Positions 12,800-18,728 of a stretch of DNA of 18,728 bases are shown here, in pieces; position 1 is the first letter of the stretch, and each line of letters opens with the position of its first letter. The translations under genes were made by a program, and so were the position numbers. Origin of the DNA: Methanothrix sp. (GTDB lineage: Archaea > Halobacteriota > Methanosarcinia > Methanotrichales > Methanotrichaceae). The notes beneath the pieces were generated by a model. That model did not search any database, was not told the origin of the DNA, and worked only from the letters and a program-made list of their open reading frames with translations. The stretch is taken from the NCBI GenBank assembly GCA_028679775.1, contig JAJRAX010000117.1, positions 1 through 18,728 on the forward strand. Direction: 5' to 3'.

Positions 12800-15700
12800 A
12801 TGGTTAATGGCATCACCAATCTCAGCCAAATTGGCGAAGCCCTCCGGAAGGAATGGCTTGCATCAATGGGATACACAGCCCAGTCTGAGCAGATGGCCAC
12901 CATGATGGATGATATGGAGCTTAACATCATCTTCAACCATGAATCCATAAAATCTATGATAGATGCTTTTTCCGGCCTAATGAACATCGGCATAGCGATT
13001 GCCGATAAAGATGGCAATATCCTGGTCTCCAGCGGCTGGAGGGATATTTGCTCGAAGTTTCACAGGATCCATCCGGAGACCCGTGTCAGATGCATCGAAA
13101 GCGATACAAATCTATCCAGAAATGCCAAGCCCAATAAATCCTGTCTGTACAAATGCAAAAACGGCATTTGGGACATGGCAACACCCATAATGGTGAACGG
13201 AAAGCGCCTGGGCAACTTATTTCTAGGTCAATTCCTCTTCGAGGATGAGAATCCGGACTATGACTGGTTCAGCCTTCAAGCTAAAAAATATGGATTCGAT
13301 GAGAACGAATACCTGAGAGCCCTGGATAAGCTACCGCGATTGAGCGAGGAAAAGCTCAATGCCGTTATGGCCTTCTGCATCAAGTTTGCCGATGTAATAT
13401 CGAATCAGGGCTACAGCAATATCAAGCTTGTTCGGGCACTTGAGGAGAGAGACAACCTGCTAAAAAAGCTCTCCGAGAGTGAAGCCCGTTGGCAATTTGC
13501 CCTGGAGGGATCGGGCGATGGTGTATGGGACTGGAATATAGATACGAATAATGTTTTTTTCTCTCACCAATGGAAGGCAATGCTGGGGTATGAAGATCAG
13601 GAGATCGAAGACAATATCGAGGAATGGAGTCGAAGGGTTCACCCGGACGACCTGGAGAAGTGCTACAGAGAAATCGATAGGCATTTCAGGGGTGAGGTAC
13701 CGGTTTATCATTGCGAGCATCGCGTTCTCTGCAAAGACGGAACTTACAAATGGATTCTTGACAGGGGAAAGGTCATTTTATGGAGTGATGAAGGAAAACC
13801 CCTGCGAGCCATAGGCACCCATTCAGATATCACCGAACGGAAGCGTTCTGAAGAAGCCCTCAAGGAGTCCAGGCGAAGGCTTGCCAATATCATCGATTTC
13901 CTGCCAGATGCCACATTGGCTGTGAACCAGAAGAGAGAGGTCATCGCCTGGAACCGAGCTATTGAGGACATGACTGGCATTTCCAAGAAGGAGATGATGG
14001 GCAAAGGTAGCTATGCCTATTCCTTGCCTTTCTTCGGTGAAAGGAGACCGATACTCATCGACCTCATCTTACGGGACATGCCAGATATAGAAAAAAAGTA
14101 TATCACTATTTCCAGAAAAGGAGATCAATTGACTGGCGAGGCCGTTGCCCCAAATCTTAATTGTGGAAAGGGGGCCTACCTCTGGGGCTTTGCTTCTCCC
14201 CTTTACGACAGTATGGGCAATATTGATGGAGCCATCCAGTCCATCAGAGATATAACAGACCGAAAGCATAAGGAAGATGCTTTGCGAGAGAGCGAATTGA
14301 GCTTGAGAACCATCTTTGACACATCCGCCGCAGGAATAATCATAGTTGACACCAGCGGCAGGATCGTTCAAGCTAATTGCCGCATGGCTGAGCTATTTAC
14401 CTGTCCTCTTGAGAAAATAATCGGAACCCACTATCCAGATCTGATCCATCCTGACGAGCGCCGGGAGGCAGGAGAAATCATGTCAGCTATGATGGTGGAT
14501 AGAATCGATACCATTGCTAAAGAGCGGCATTACCAGCGTTCTGATGGAAGCGATTTTTGGGGATATTTGAGTGGCCGGAGAATGGAAGGATCAGAAGGAA
14601 AGTTTACCGGCCTTTTGGGCATGATCTTTGATATCAGCGATAGAAGACGCACCGAGAATGCCCTGCAGCACTCAGAACAGGAGAAAGCTGCTATTTTGAA
14701 CGGCCTGCGGCATGTGTGTGTTGTGTATCTTGATCTATCCATGAAGATCATCTGGGTCAACGATGCAATTAAGGATTATCTAGGGATGTCGATCGAGGAG
14801 ATAAAGGGCAATTTCTGTTATCAGATTTTGCAGGGAGTTAATGAGCCATGTCAAGGATGCACGGCCAAAAAGGCTGCCGAGACCGGACAGATTCATGAAG
14901 ACGAGGTTGTGACCCCTGACGGCAAGACATGGCTCTCTCGAAGCTCCATCATCAAGAATGAGCAAGGCGGAATTCAAGGCGTAGTTCATGTAGCTGTCAA
15001 TATCAGCAAACTAAAGCGCAATGATGAGGCGCTACATAAGGCCAACCGGCAGCTTCAGACTGCCATTGCCCATGCCAATGATCTGGCCATGCAGGCCCAG
15101 ACTGCCAATGTAGCTAAGAGCCAGTTCCTAGCCAACATGAGCCACGAGATTCGCACTCCTTTAAACGGCATAATCGGAATGACTGGGCTCTTGGAAGATA
15201 CATGCTTAAACGATGAACAGCGGGAATATGCCAACATCGCCAGGATCTGCGGAGAGAGCCTGCTCTCTCTGATCAATGATATACTTGACTTCTCCAAGAT
15301 CGAGGCCAAGAAGATGGAGCTGGAGAAGCTGGACTTTGATCTGCGCGCCATAATGGATGATACAAAAGATCTTCTGTCCATCAGCGCTCACGAGAAGGGT
15401 CTGAAGCTCGCATTTTCGGTGGAGGATGATGTGCCGGTTCATCTCAGAGGAGATCCGGGAAGATTGCGGCAGATTCTGGTAAACCTTGGGGCCAATGCAG
15501 TGAAGTTCACGTATGAGGGAGAGATAGCCATCTCTGCCAAGCTGAAATGCGCTGACGACAGGACTGCGACCCTTATGATCTCTGTTAAGGATACGGGAAT
15601 TGGCATCCCGGAGGATCGGCAGGATATTTTGTTCACACCTTTTACTCAGGCAGACGGCTCCACCAAACGCAAATACGGTGGCACTGGGCTGGGGCTAGCC

Positions 15701-16297
15701 ATTTCCCGGCAGCTCGCCGAGCTGATGGGAGGTCAGATTGGAGTGGTAAGCCGGGAAGGCGAGGGATCAATCTTCTGGTTTACAGCAGTATTTGAAAAGC
15801 AGGATATAAAAGCCCAGTCCGCAGTCGGTCGGTCCGACCAGCACGGAGTTGTCAGGGATCAAGCGGTGGAGCAATGCTTTGCCCTGGCGGATTTAGCCAA
15901 AAAAATCGGTAGGAAGATACGAATACTTGTGGCTGAGGACAATCCCCTCAACCAGAAGGTGACAAAAGCCATGCTAAAGAAGATGGGGCTTTCGGCGCAC
16001 ATGGTTGCCAATGGTCTGGAGGCAATCAAAGCTCTCCGAGACATACACTACGACCTGGTGCTGATGGACTGCCAGATGCCGGAGATGGACGGATTCGAGG
16101 CCACACGATCCATCCGCAATGGTGGGTCAGTCGTTTTGAACCCGAGCATACCCATTATTGCCATGACTGCTCTTGCCATGCAGGGCGATCGAGATATGTG
16201 CATACAGGCGGGAATGAACGATTTTATTGCTAAGCCGGTTCAGCAGTATGAGCTAGCTGAGGTGCTGACCAGATGGCTGGCCATAGTAGTTAGGTAA
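12800..16297 (+). CDS. Hybrid sensor histidine kinase: PocR, four PAS, HisKA, HATPase, REC
   Basis: This 1165-residue protein has no membrane segment, so it senses in the cytosol. Order: a PocR-type sensory domain (about 35-215) with clustered cysteines including CLYKC; four PAS domains (about 226-350, 355-485, 490-615, 620-740), the first with a PAC motif ending SDITERK and the last with PCQGC; a short coiled linker; HisKA with SHEIRTPLNG, phospho-acceptor His782; HATPase with N-box NAVKFT, DTGIGIP and GGTGLGLA (about 880-1000); and a receiver domain (about 1038-1160) with MDCQMPEMDG, phospho-acceptor Asp1090, and a KPV lysine. All catalytic residues are present. Output must go to a separate partner, as no effector domain follows. 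The start is doubtful: ATG 12800 lacks an SD; ATG 12866 is an alternative. See the leader ORF at 12746. Confidence 0.95.
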   Translation: MVNGITNLSQIGEALRKEWLASMGYTAQSEQMATMMDDMELNIIFNHESIKSMIDAFSGLMNIGIAIADKDGNILVSSGWRDICSKFHRIHPETRVRCIESDTNLSRNAKPNKSCLYKCKNGIWDMATPIMVNGKRLGNLFLGQFLFEDENPDYDWFSLQAKKYGFDENEYLRALDKLPRLSEEKLNAVMAFCIKFADVISNQGYSNIKLVRALEERDNLLKKLSESEARWQFALEGSGDGVWDWNIDTNNVFFSHQWKAMLGYEDQEIEDNIEEWSRRVHPDDLEKCYREIDRHFRGEVPVYHCEHRVLCKDGTYKWILDRGKVILWSDEGKPLRAIGTHSDITERKRSEEALKESRRRLANIIDFLPDATLAVNQKREVIAWNRAIEDMTGISKKEMMGKGSYAYSLPFFGERRPILIDLILRDMPDIEKKYITISRKGDQLTGEAVAPNLNCGKGAYLWGFASPLYDSMGNIDGAIQSIRDITDRKHKEDALRESELSLRTIFDTSAAGIIIVDTSGRIVQANCRMAELFTCPLEKIIGTHYPDLIHPDERREAGEIMSAMMVDRIDTIAKERHYQRSDGSDFWGYLSGRRMEGSEGKFTGLLGMIFDISDRRRTENALQHSEQEKAAILNGLRHVCVVYLDLSMKIIWVNDAIKDYLGMSIEEIKGNFCYQILQGVNEPCQGCTAKKAAETGQIHEDEVVTPDGKTWLSRSSIIKNEQGGIQGVVHVAVNISKLKRNDEALHKANRQLQTAIAHANDLAMQAQTANVAKSQFLANMSHEIRTPLNGIIGMTGLLEDTCLNDEQREYANIARICGESLLSLINDILDFSKIEAKKMELEKLDFDLRAIMDDTKDLLSISAHEKGLKLAFSVEDDVPVHLRGDPGRLRQILVNLGANAVKFTYEGEIAISAKLKCADDRTATLMISVKDTGIGIPEDRQDILFTPFTQADGSTKRKYGGTGLGLAISRQLAELMGGQIGVVSREGEGSIFWFTAVFEKQDIKAQSAVGRSDQHGVVRDQAVEQCFALADLAKKIGRKIRILVAEDNPLNQKVTKAMLKKMGLSAHMVANGLEAIKALRDIHYDLVLMDCQMPEMDGFEATRSIRNGGSVVLNPSIPIIAMTALAMQGDRDMCIQAGMNDFIAKPVQQYELAEVLTRWLAIVVR

Positions 16298-16365
16298 CGA
16301 TTTTCCGGTGGACAGATCAGATCAAAACGGATAAGAATAAAAACGAAAGAGCAAGAAGGGTGCTC

Positions 16366-16812
16366 ATGCAATATTCTGAGGGCCGCATGGGCCGGGTCTT
16401 TGTGCTGAGAATAGACCACGGTGAAGATCTGATTGAGTCGCTGAATAAATTCATTTCTTTGAAGAAGATTGAGTCTTGCATGGCGCTTTTTCTGGGAGCG
16501 CTTCTTGACGGCCAGGCTGTGACCGGCCCGATGAAGCCTGAGATTCCGCCCACGCCTAACTTAGAGGCTTACCAGAGCGCTTGGGAGGTCTTTGGCATGG
16601 CAACGATTTATCCATCGAATGACGGGCCAAAGATGCATATCCACTCCGGTCTGGGACGGGGGCGAGAGGCTCTTACAGGGTGCATTCGGGATCGTGCGGA
16701 GGTCTATTTGATTGTGGAGGTGGTGCTATTCGAGATCTGTGGCCTGGAGGCTGAGAGGGCCTGGGACGGAAGGATGCAGTTGTTTCTGCTCACTCTGAAG
16801 GAGAGGCTGTGA
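16366..16812 (+). CDS. PPC/DUF296-like domain protein
   Basis: The 148-residue protein resembles the PPC (DUF296) domain, found alone in bacteria and archaea and fused to AT-hooks in plants, where it forms trimers. Marks are the N-terminal RVFVLRIDHGEDLIESLNKF, the strand-turn CMALFLGALLDGQAV, the central PKMHIHSGLGRG with its H-x-H pair that may bind metal, and VYLIVEVVLFEICG followed by the conserved late strand. No AT-hook is present, so DNA binding should not be assumed. ATG at 16366 has a well-spaced AGAAGG SD; a GTG at 16360 would add two residues. It follows the sensor kinase on the same strand by 68 bp and may be co-transcribed. Confidence 0.82.
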   Translation: MQYSEGRMGRVFVLRIDHGEDLIESLNKFISLKKIESCMALFLGALLDGQAVTGPMKPEIPPTPNLEAYQSAWEVFGMATIYPSNDGPKMHIHSGLGRGREALTGCIRDRAEVYLIVEVVLFEICGLEAERAWDGRMQLFLLTLKERL

Positions 16813-16887
16813 ACCTCTTCAGGATTTGGCTCTTCGCCATTTTGTGTGGACAAGGCCGCGATTCGATTCCATCAGATCTCTTCGTTG

Positions 16888-16968
16888 CTCTGTGCCTCTG
16901 CGTTTAGATTCTCGCAGCATCAGGTATAATTCCGGCTAGCATCTCCTACGAACCGCAGAGACACAGAG
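16888..16968. repeat. Inverted repeat of the CGCAGAG(A/G)CACAGAG type
   Basis: Left arm CTCTGTGCCTCTGCG (16888-16902) pairs with right arm CGCAGAGACACAGAG (16954-16968), 14 of 15 positions, around a 51-nt spacer. Repeats with this core are scattered through the genomes of many environmental prokaryotes, methanogens among them, and are often found between genes. That statement is general knowledge, not a search made here. Confidence 0.75.
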
Positions 16969-17078
16969 ATAATAAAAACCATTGCCTCGCCAACATGGAA
17001 CTGCGAGGAACCTTCCAAAGCAATCGGCATTATTTTTGCCGCATACTAAAGACGAAGTTATGAGAAGAAGAGAGCAAG

Positions 17079-17171
17079 ATGGTGTCGAATCAATCCGAAA
17101 AAAAGGGGTATCAAATCAAAGGTAACATCCTGACCTGGCTTCGCGCAATGCGCACTGGGTATTCGTCCTGA
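17079..17171 (+). other. Possible small ORF of 30 residues, or a gene remnant
   Basis: The frame starts with ATG at 17079 and contains KKGYQIKGNILTWLRAMRTG before a TGA. It has only a weak purine-rich stretch upstream and matches no family I recognise. It could be a small protein or the remains of a larger gene. Confidence 0.2.
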
Positions 17172-17335
17172 AATATTCTAATGACCTATCATTTATGTCT
17201 AATTTAGTACATTAAACTGCTACGGACTCTCTTTTGTGAATATGTATATTGTCGATAGATACTGTTATGTATACATGTGTCCAGTCAAAGTGTCTATTAA
17301 TACTAGGAAATATTCTTTATCCAATTGGAGAATAC

Positions 17336-17743
17336 ATGAGACTTAGAGTTGTTAGTTCAAAAAATGAGATTCCAAATCTCAACCCTAATGAAAAGATGGT
17401 TCACCTCGCGTTTCGTGCGAGCAACGTAGACTTCCTTAGCTTAATGCAGAAATGCCCCAGGTTAAGAATTATTCAGGTTCCACCCTCTTACAGGAAGACC
17501 ATGTCAAACGCCATTCAAGTATTCCTGGACATGCAGGGCATTGAACTCCTGGAAGGAGACGTTTGGGGCCACAGAAAGGACCTGGACGAGTACTTCACAG
17601 TGGATGATGCAACCCTTGAGGAGATCCGCATGCTCGTTGATAGCGGCTCTTCAATGGAGGAGCTGGCAAACCAGGTCCAGAAGAAGGCCAGGCTCGGCCC
17701 AGACCTCATCAAGTATATAGCCAAAAGCAAAATCACAGCGTAA
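17336..17743 (+). CDS. DUF1699 family protein
   Basis: The 135-residue cytosolic protein resembles DUF1699, a family known to me from Methanosarcinales and of unknown function. Recognisable marks are the N-terminal MRLRVVSSKNEIPNLNPNEK, VHLAFRASN, IIQVPPSYRKTMSNAIQVFL, and EGDVWGHRKDLDEYF in the middle. The C-terminal part (EEIRMLVDSGSSMEELANQV and then ARLGPDLIKYIA) reads like a helix-turn-helix or other helical bundle, so a regulatory role is conceivable but unproven. ATG at 17336 has a TTGGAG SD; the open frame reaches back to 17249, but those 29 residues lack an SD and look non-coding. It is convergent with the F420H2:NADP+ oxidoreductase gene, with a likely terminator between. Confidence 0.85.
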   Translation: MRLRVVSSKNEIPNLNPNEKMVHLAFRASNVDFLSLMQKCPRLRIIQVPPSYRKTMSNAIQVFLDMQGIELLEGDVWGHRKDLDEYFTVDDATLEEIRMLVDSGSSMEELANQVQKKARLGPDLIKYIAKSKITA

Positions 17744-17766
17744 AGCGATCGCATCATAAAGCGATC
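17741..17766 (+). repeat. Direct repeat TAAAGCGATC x2 at a gene end
   Basis: TAAAGCGATC occurs at 17741-17750, where it includes the DUF1699 stop codon, and again at 17757-17766, separated by 6 bp. The first copy overlaps the palindrome GCGATCGC (17745-17752). Confidence 0.6.
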
Positions 17767-17793
17767 ATTGAATTCGTACAACGCAGGAAAGGA

Positions 17794-17835
17794 GAGCCGG
17801 GGCGGCAATATTCCGGCTCAATGATTTTATTTTTG
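17794..17835 (+). terminator. Likely terminator: hairpin followed by a T-rich tract
   Basis: GAGCCGG (17794-17800) and CCGGCTC (17813-17819) form a perfect 7-bp GC-rich stem with a 12-nt loop, followed on the plus strand by ATTTTATTTTT. T-rich runs terminate archaeal transcription, so this should end the DUF1699 transcript. The T-run ends at the stop codon of the converging gene. Confidence 0.6.
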
Positions 17836-18501
17836 CTAAATCGTTTCTCTCTCAGAGACTATGCGAACGCCGGCGTCTTTGATCTTGTTCTTTCTGGCGG
17901 CGTTGAGAAGCATTGGCGTGAGACTCTCCACCAGGGATGATGCTGCCAGAGGCCCGATCCTTAAGGCCCGCAGGCTCTTGATCTCCGTTGCGAGCCCTGC
18001 CACAAGCTCCAGCGCAGCAGCATCATCGCCGCACAGGAGCGTATCGGCTTTCAGCTCCCTATCTTTGGCCTGCAAAGCAGCCGCGCAGATAGTATGAAAA
18101 GCAGAGACGATCCTCATTCCATCAGGCAGCATGGACTTAACCCGCAGGGCAGCGCTTCCCTCCGCCGGAGGACAGTACTGGAAGAACTTGCCGTTGTAGT
18201 TCATAGGCACAACCGGCGAAATAACTACCTGAGTGCCGTAGAATGCCTTCAAGTCCCCAGTCACCGAGGTGAGATGCTCGTAGGGCACACAGAGCACAGT
18301 CACGTCCGAGGCGGCAATAGCGCTGCCGTTGTCTGTGCCCCAGACATTTCCATTTTGACCAAGGATCTGAAGCACGGCTTTAGCACCCTCCACAGCGCGA
18401 TCGGCCATTCTTGAACCTATTATGATCTCGTGATTTTCTGCCCAGCGAACGGCAAAACCCGTTCCGATATCTCCAGTTCCACCTACAAGAGCGATTTTCA
18501 T
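17836..18501 (-). CDS. fno: F420H2:NADP+ oxidoreductase (NADPH-dependent F420 reductase)
   Basis: Also called NpdG. This 221-residue cytosolic enzyme moves hydride between reduced F420 and NADP+, supplying NADPH for biosynthesis in methanogens. The N-terminal Rossmann motif is IALVGGTGDIGTGFAVRWA (residues 3-21) with EIIIGSRMADRA after it, where Ser and Arg hold the NADP 2'-phosphate. Further family marks are DVTVLCVPYEH, VVISPVVPMNYNGKFFQYCPP, IVSAFHTICAAAL (F420-site region) and LLCGDDAAA; the C-terminus has LRIGPLAASSLVESLTPMLLN. Length is normal. ATG at 18501 has an AGAGG SD (18510-18514). The gene is divergent from a flavin reductase gene. Confidence 0.95.
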   Translation of the reverse strand: MKIALVGGTGDIGTGFAVRWAENHEIIIGSRMADRAVEGAKAVLQILGQNGNVWGTDNGSAIAASDVTVLCVPYEHLTSVTGDLKAFYGTQVVISPVVPMNYNGKFFQYCPPAEGSAALRVKSMLPDGMRIVSAFHTICAAALQAKDRELKADTLLCGDDAAALELVAGLATEIKSLRALRIGPLAASSLVESLTPMLLNAARKNKIKDAGVRIVSERETI

Positions 18502-18539
18502 AGGAATGGCCTCTTAGGCAATGGCAATCCTTAACAATT

Positions 18540-18549
18540 GTATTTATGG
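18540..18549 (-). promoter_or_regulatory. Possible TATA element for fno
   Basis: On the minus strand this A/T-rich stretch reads CATAAATAC. It lies about 43 nt before the fno ATG, which predicts a leader of about 16 nt that still includes the AGAGG SD. Confidence 0.4.
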
Positions 18550-18575
18550 GTTGCGTTTGCATTCCTGTCAAAAGG

Positions 18576-18609
18576 ATAATTATATATGCAAACATAATTA
18601 TTAGTACTA
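18576..18609. promoter_or_regulatory. Palindrome cluster over the promoter of the flavin reductase gene
   Basis: The self-complementary octamer ATAATTAT occurs twice, at 18576-18583 and 18594-18601, 18 bp apart, and is followed by the palindrome TAGTACTA (18602-18609). They overlap and flank the TATA box, the position expected for a repressor operator, though A/T-rich palindromes also arise by chance. Confidence 0.3.
18580..18587 (+). promoter_or_regulatory. TATA box for the flavin reductase gene
   Basis: TTATATAT is a strong archaeal TATA box, only 25 nt before the ATG at 18613. Transcription would start within a few bases of the ATG, so the mRNA is probably leaderless or nearly so. In agreement, there is no SD before this ATG. 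Confidence 0.6.
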
Positions 18610-18612
18610 GTC

Positions 18613-18728
18613 ATGAAAGCCCTTGCCATTAACTCCAGTCCCAGGAAGGATAAGGGAAATACATCGCTTATCCTCAATCCTTTCCTGGAGGGATTAAGAG
18701 AAGCCGGAGTCGATGTCGAACTGTATTA
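18613..18728 (+). CDS. NADPH-dependent FMN reductase / iron-sulfur flavoprotein family (3'-truncated)
   Basis: Only the first 38 residues are in the window. They read MKALAINSSPRKDKGNTSLI and continue through FLEGLREAGVDVELY, the flavodoxin-fold start of the NADPH-dependent FMN reductase family. SSPRKDKGNT is the loop that binds the FMN phosphate. In methanogens many members are iron-sulfur flavoproteins (Isf) with a cysteine cluster near residue 50, which would lie beyond the edge, so the subtype cannot be decided. It is divergent from fno, another redox gene. Confidence 0.85.
   Translation, partial: MKALAINSSPRKDKGNTSLILNPFLEGLREAGVDVELY

Larger units (their letters stand above)
16813..17335. 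other. About 520-bp region without a convincing gene
   Basis: No frame in this stretch has good coding character. It holds an inverted repeat of the CGCAGAG type (16888-16968), a 6-bp stem CCTCGC/GCGAGG (16985-16990 with 17003-17008), a 5-bp stem CGGCA/TGCCG (17025-17029 with 17037-17041), a 30-codon open frame from ATG 17079 to TGA 17171, and an A/T-rich tail from about 17170 that probably contains the promoter of the DUF1699 gene. It could be decayed coding sequence or hold an unrecognised small RNA. Confidence 0.6.

Noticed and set aside
16888..16968. Two related repeat units taken as a CRISPR array
   Set aside because: The units are inverted, not direct, and there are only two; no cas genes are nearby.
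16813..17335. tRNA or rRNA gene in the gene-free region
   Set aside because: I looked for a cloverleaf, a GTTCRANNC T-arm and a matching acceptor stem and found none on either strand.
17249..17335. N-terminal extension of the DUF1699 protein from ATG 17249
   Set aside because: The extra 29 residues have no SD and no family resemblance, whereas ATG 17336 has a good SD and gives the usual N-terminus.

Overview
The window looks like a chromosomal segment from a methanogenic archaeon of the order Methanosarcinales, most likely a Methanothrix (Methanosaeta)-type organism. The reasons are a block of genes found only in organisms with methyl-coenzyme M reductase (MCR), an F420H2:NADP+ oxidoreductase, a DUF1699 protein typical of Methanosarcinales, archaeal TATA-like promoter elements, and strong Shine-Dalgarno (SD) sites with frequent ATGA/GTGA stop-start overlaps. 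The order is fairly firm; the genus is inference.

Layout. (1) 2-592 (+): C-terminal part of a GHMP-type protein resembling beta-RFAP synthase, the first committed enzyme of methanopterin synthesis. It converges on the next block with a 4-bp gap. (2) 597-4296 (-): a compact gene run, transcribed AhpD-like carboxymuconolactone decarboxylase family protein > winged-helix regulator > rlmH > pyrD > pyrK > FAH-family hydrolase. (3) 4359-11070 (-): the methanogenesis-marker block atwA > mmp3 > mmp6 > mmp5 > mmp15 > mmp17 > mmp7. Every junction overlaps or is at most 9 bp, so it is almost certainly one operon. AtwA (component A2), Mmp3, Mmp7 and Mmp17 are known parts of the ATP-dependent complex that reductively activates the Ni centre of MCR; Mmp5, Mmp6 and Mmp15 travel with them and are less understood. 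Mmp15 keeps the ATP site and both cysteine positions of 2-hydroxyacyl-CoA dehydratase activators. (4) 11317-12506: a nitroreductase-family flavoprotein (+) and a two-TM surface-exposed protein (-), convergent. (5) 12800-16812 (+): a 1165-residue hybrid sensor kinase (PocR-PAS x4-HisKA-HATPase-REC), then a PPC/DUF296-like protein. (6) 16813-17335: about 520 bp with no convincing gene, but with an inverted repeat and small stem-loops. (7) 17336-18728: a DUF1699 protein (+), F420H2:NADP+ oxidoreductase (-), and the 5' end of a flavodoxin-fold FMN reductase (+).

The genes fit an energy and cofactor picture: MCR activation, F420/NADP electron exchange, flavoproteins and pyrimidine synthesis. The points most worth a second look are: rlmH, which appears to begin at a CTG codon in a CTGA overlap with the upstream regulator gene; the kinase, which has a strong SD and ATG 54 nt upstream in the same frame but separated from it by a TGA; the Mmp5/6/15 proteins embedded among MCR-activation genes; and the gene-free 16.8-17.3 kb region with its CGCAGAG-type inverted repeat. 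No CRISPR array, complete mobile element, tRNA or rRNA was seen.
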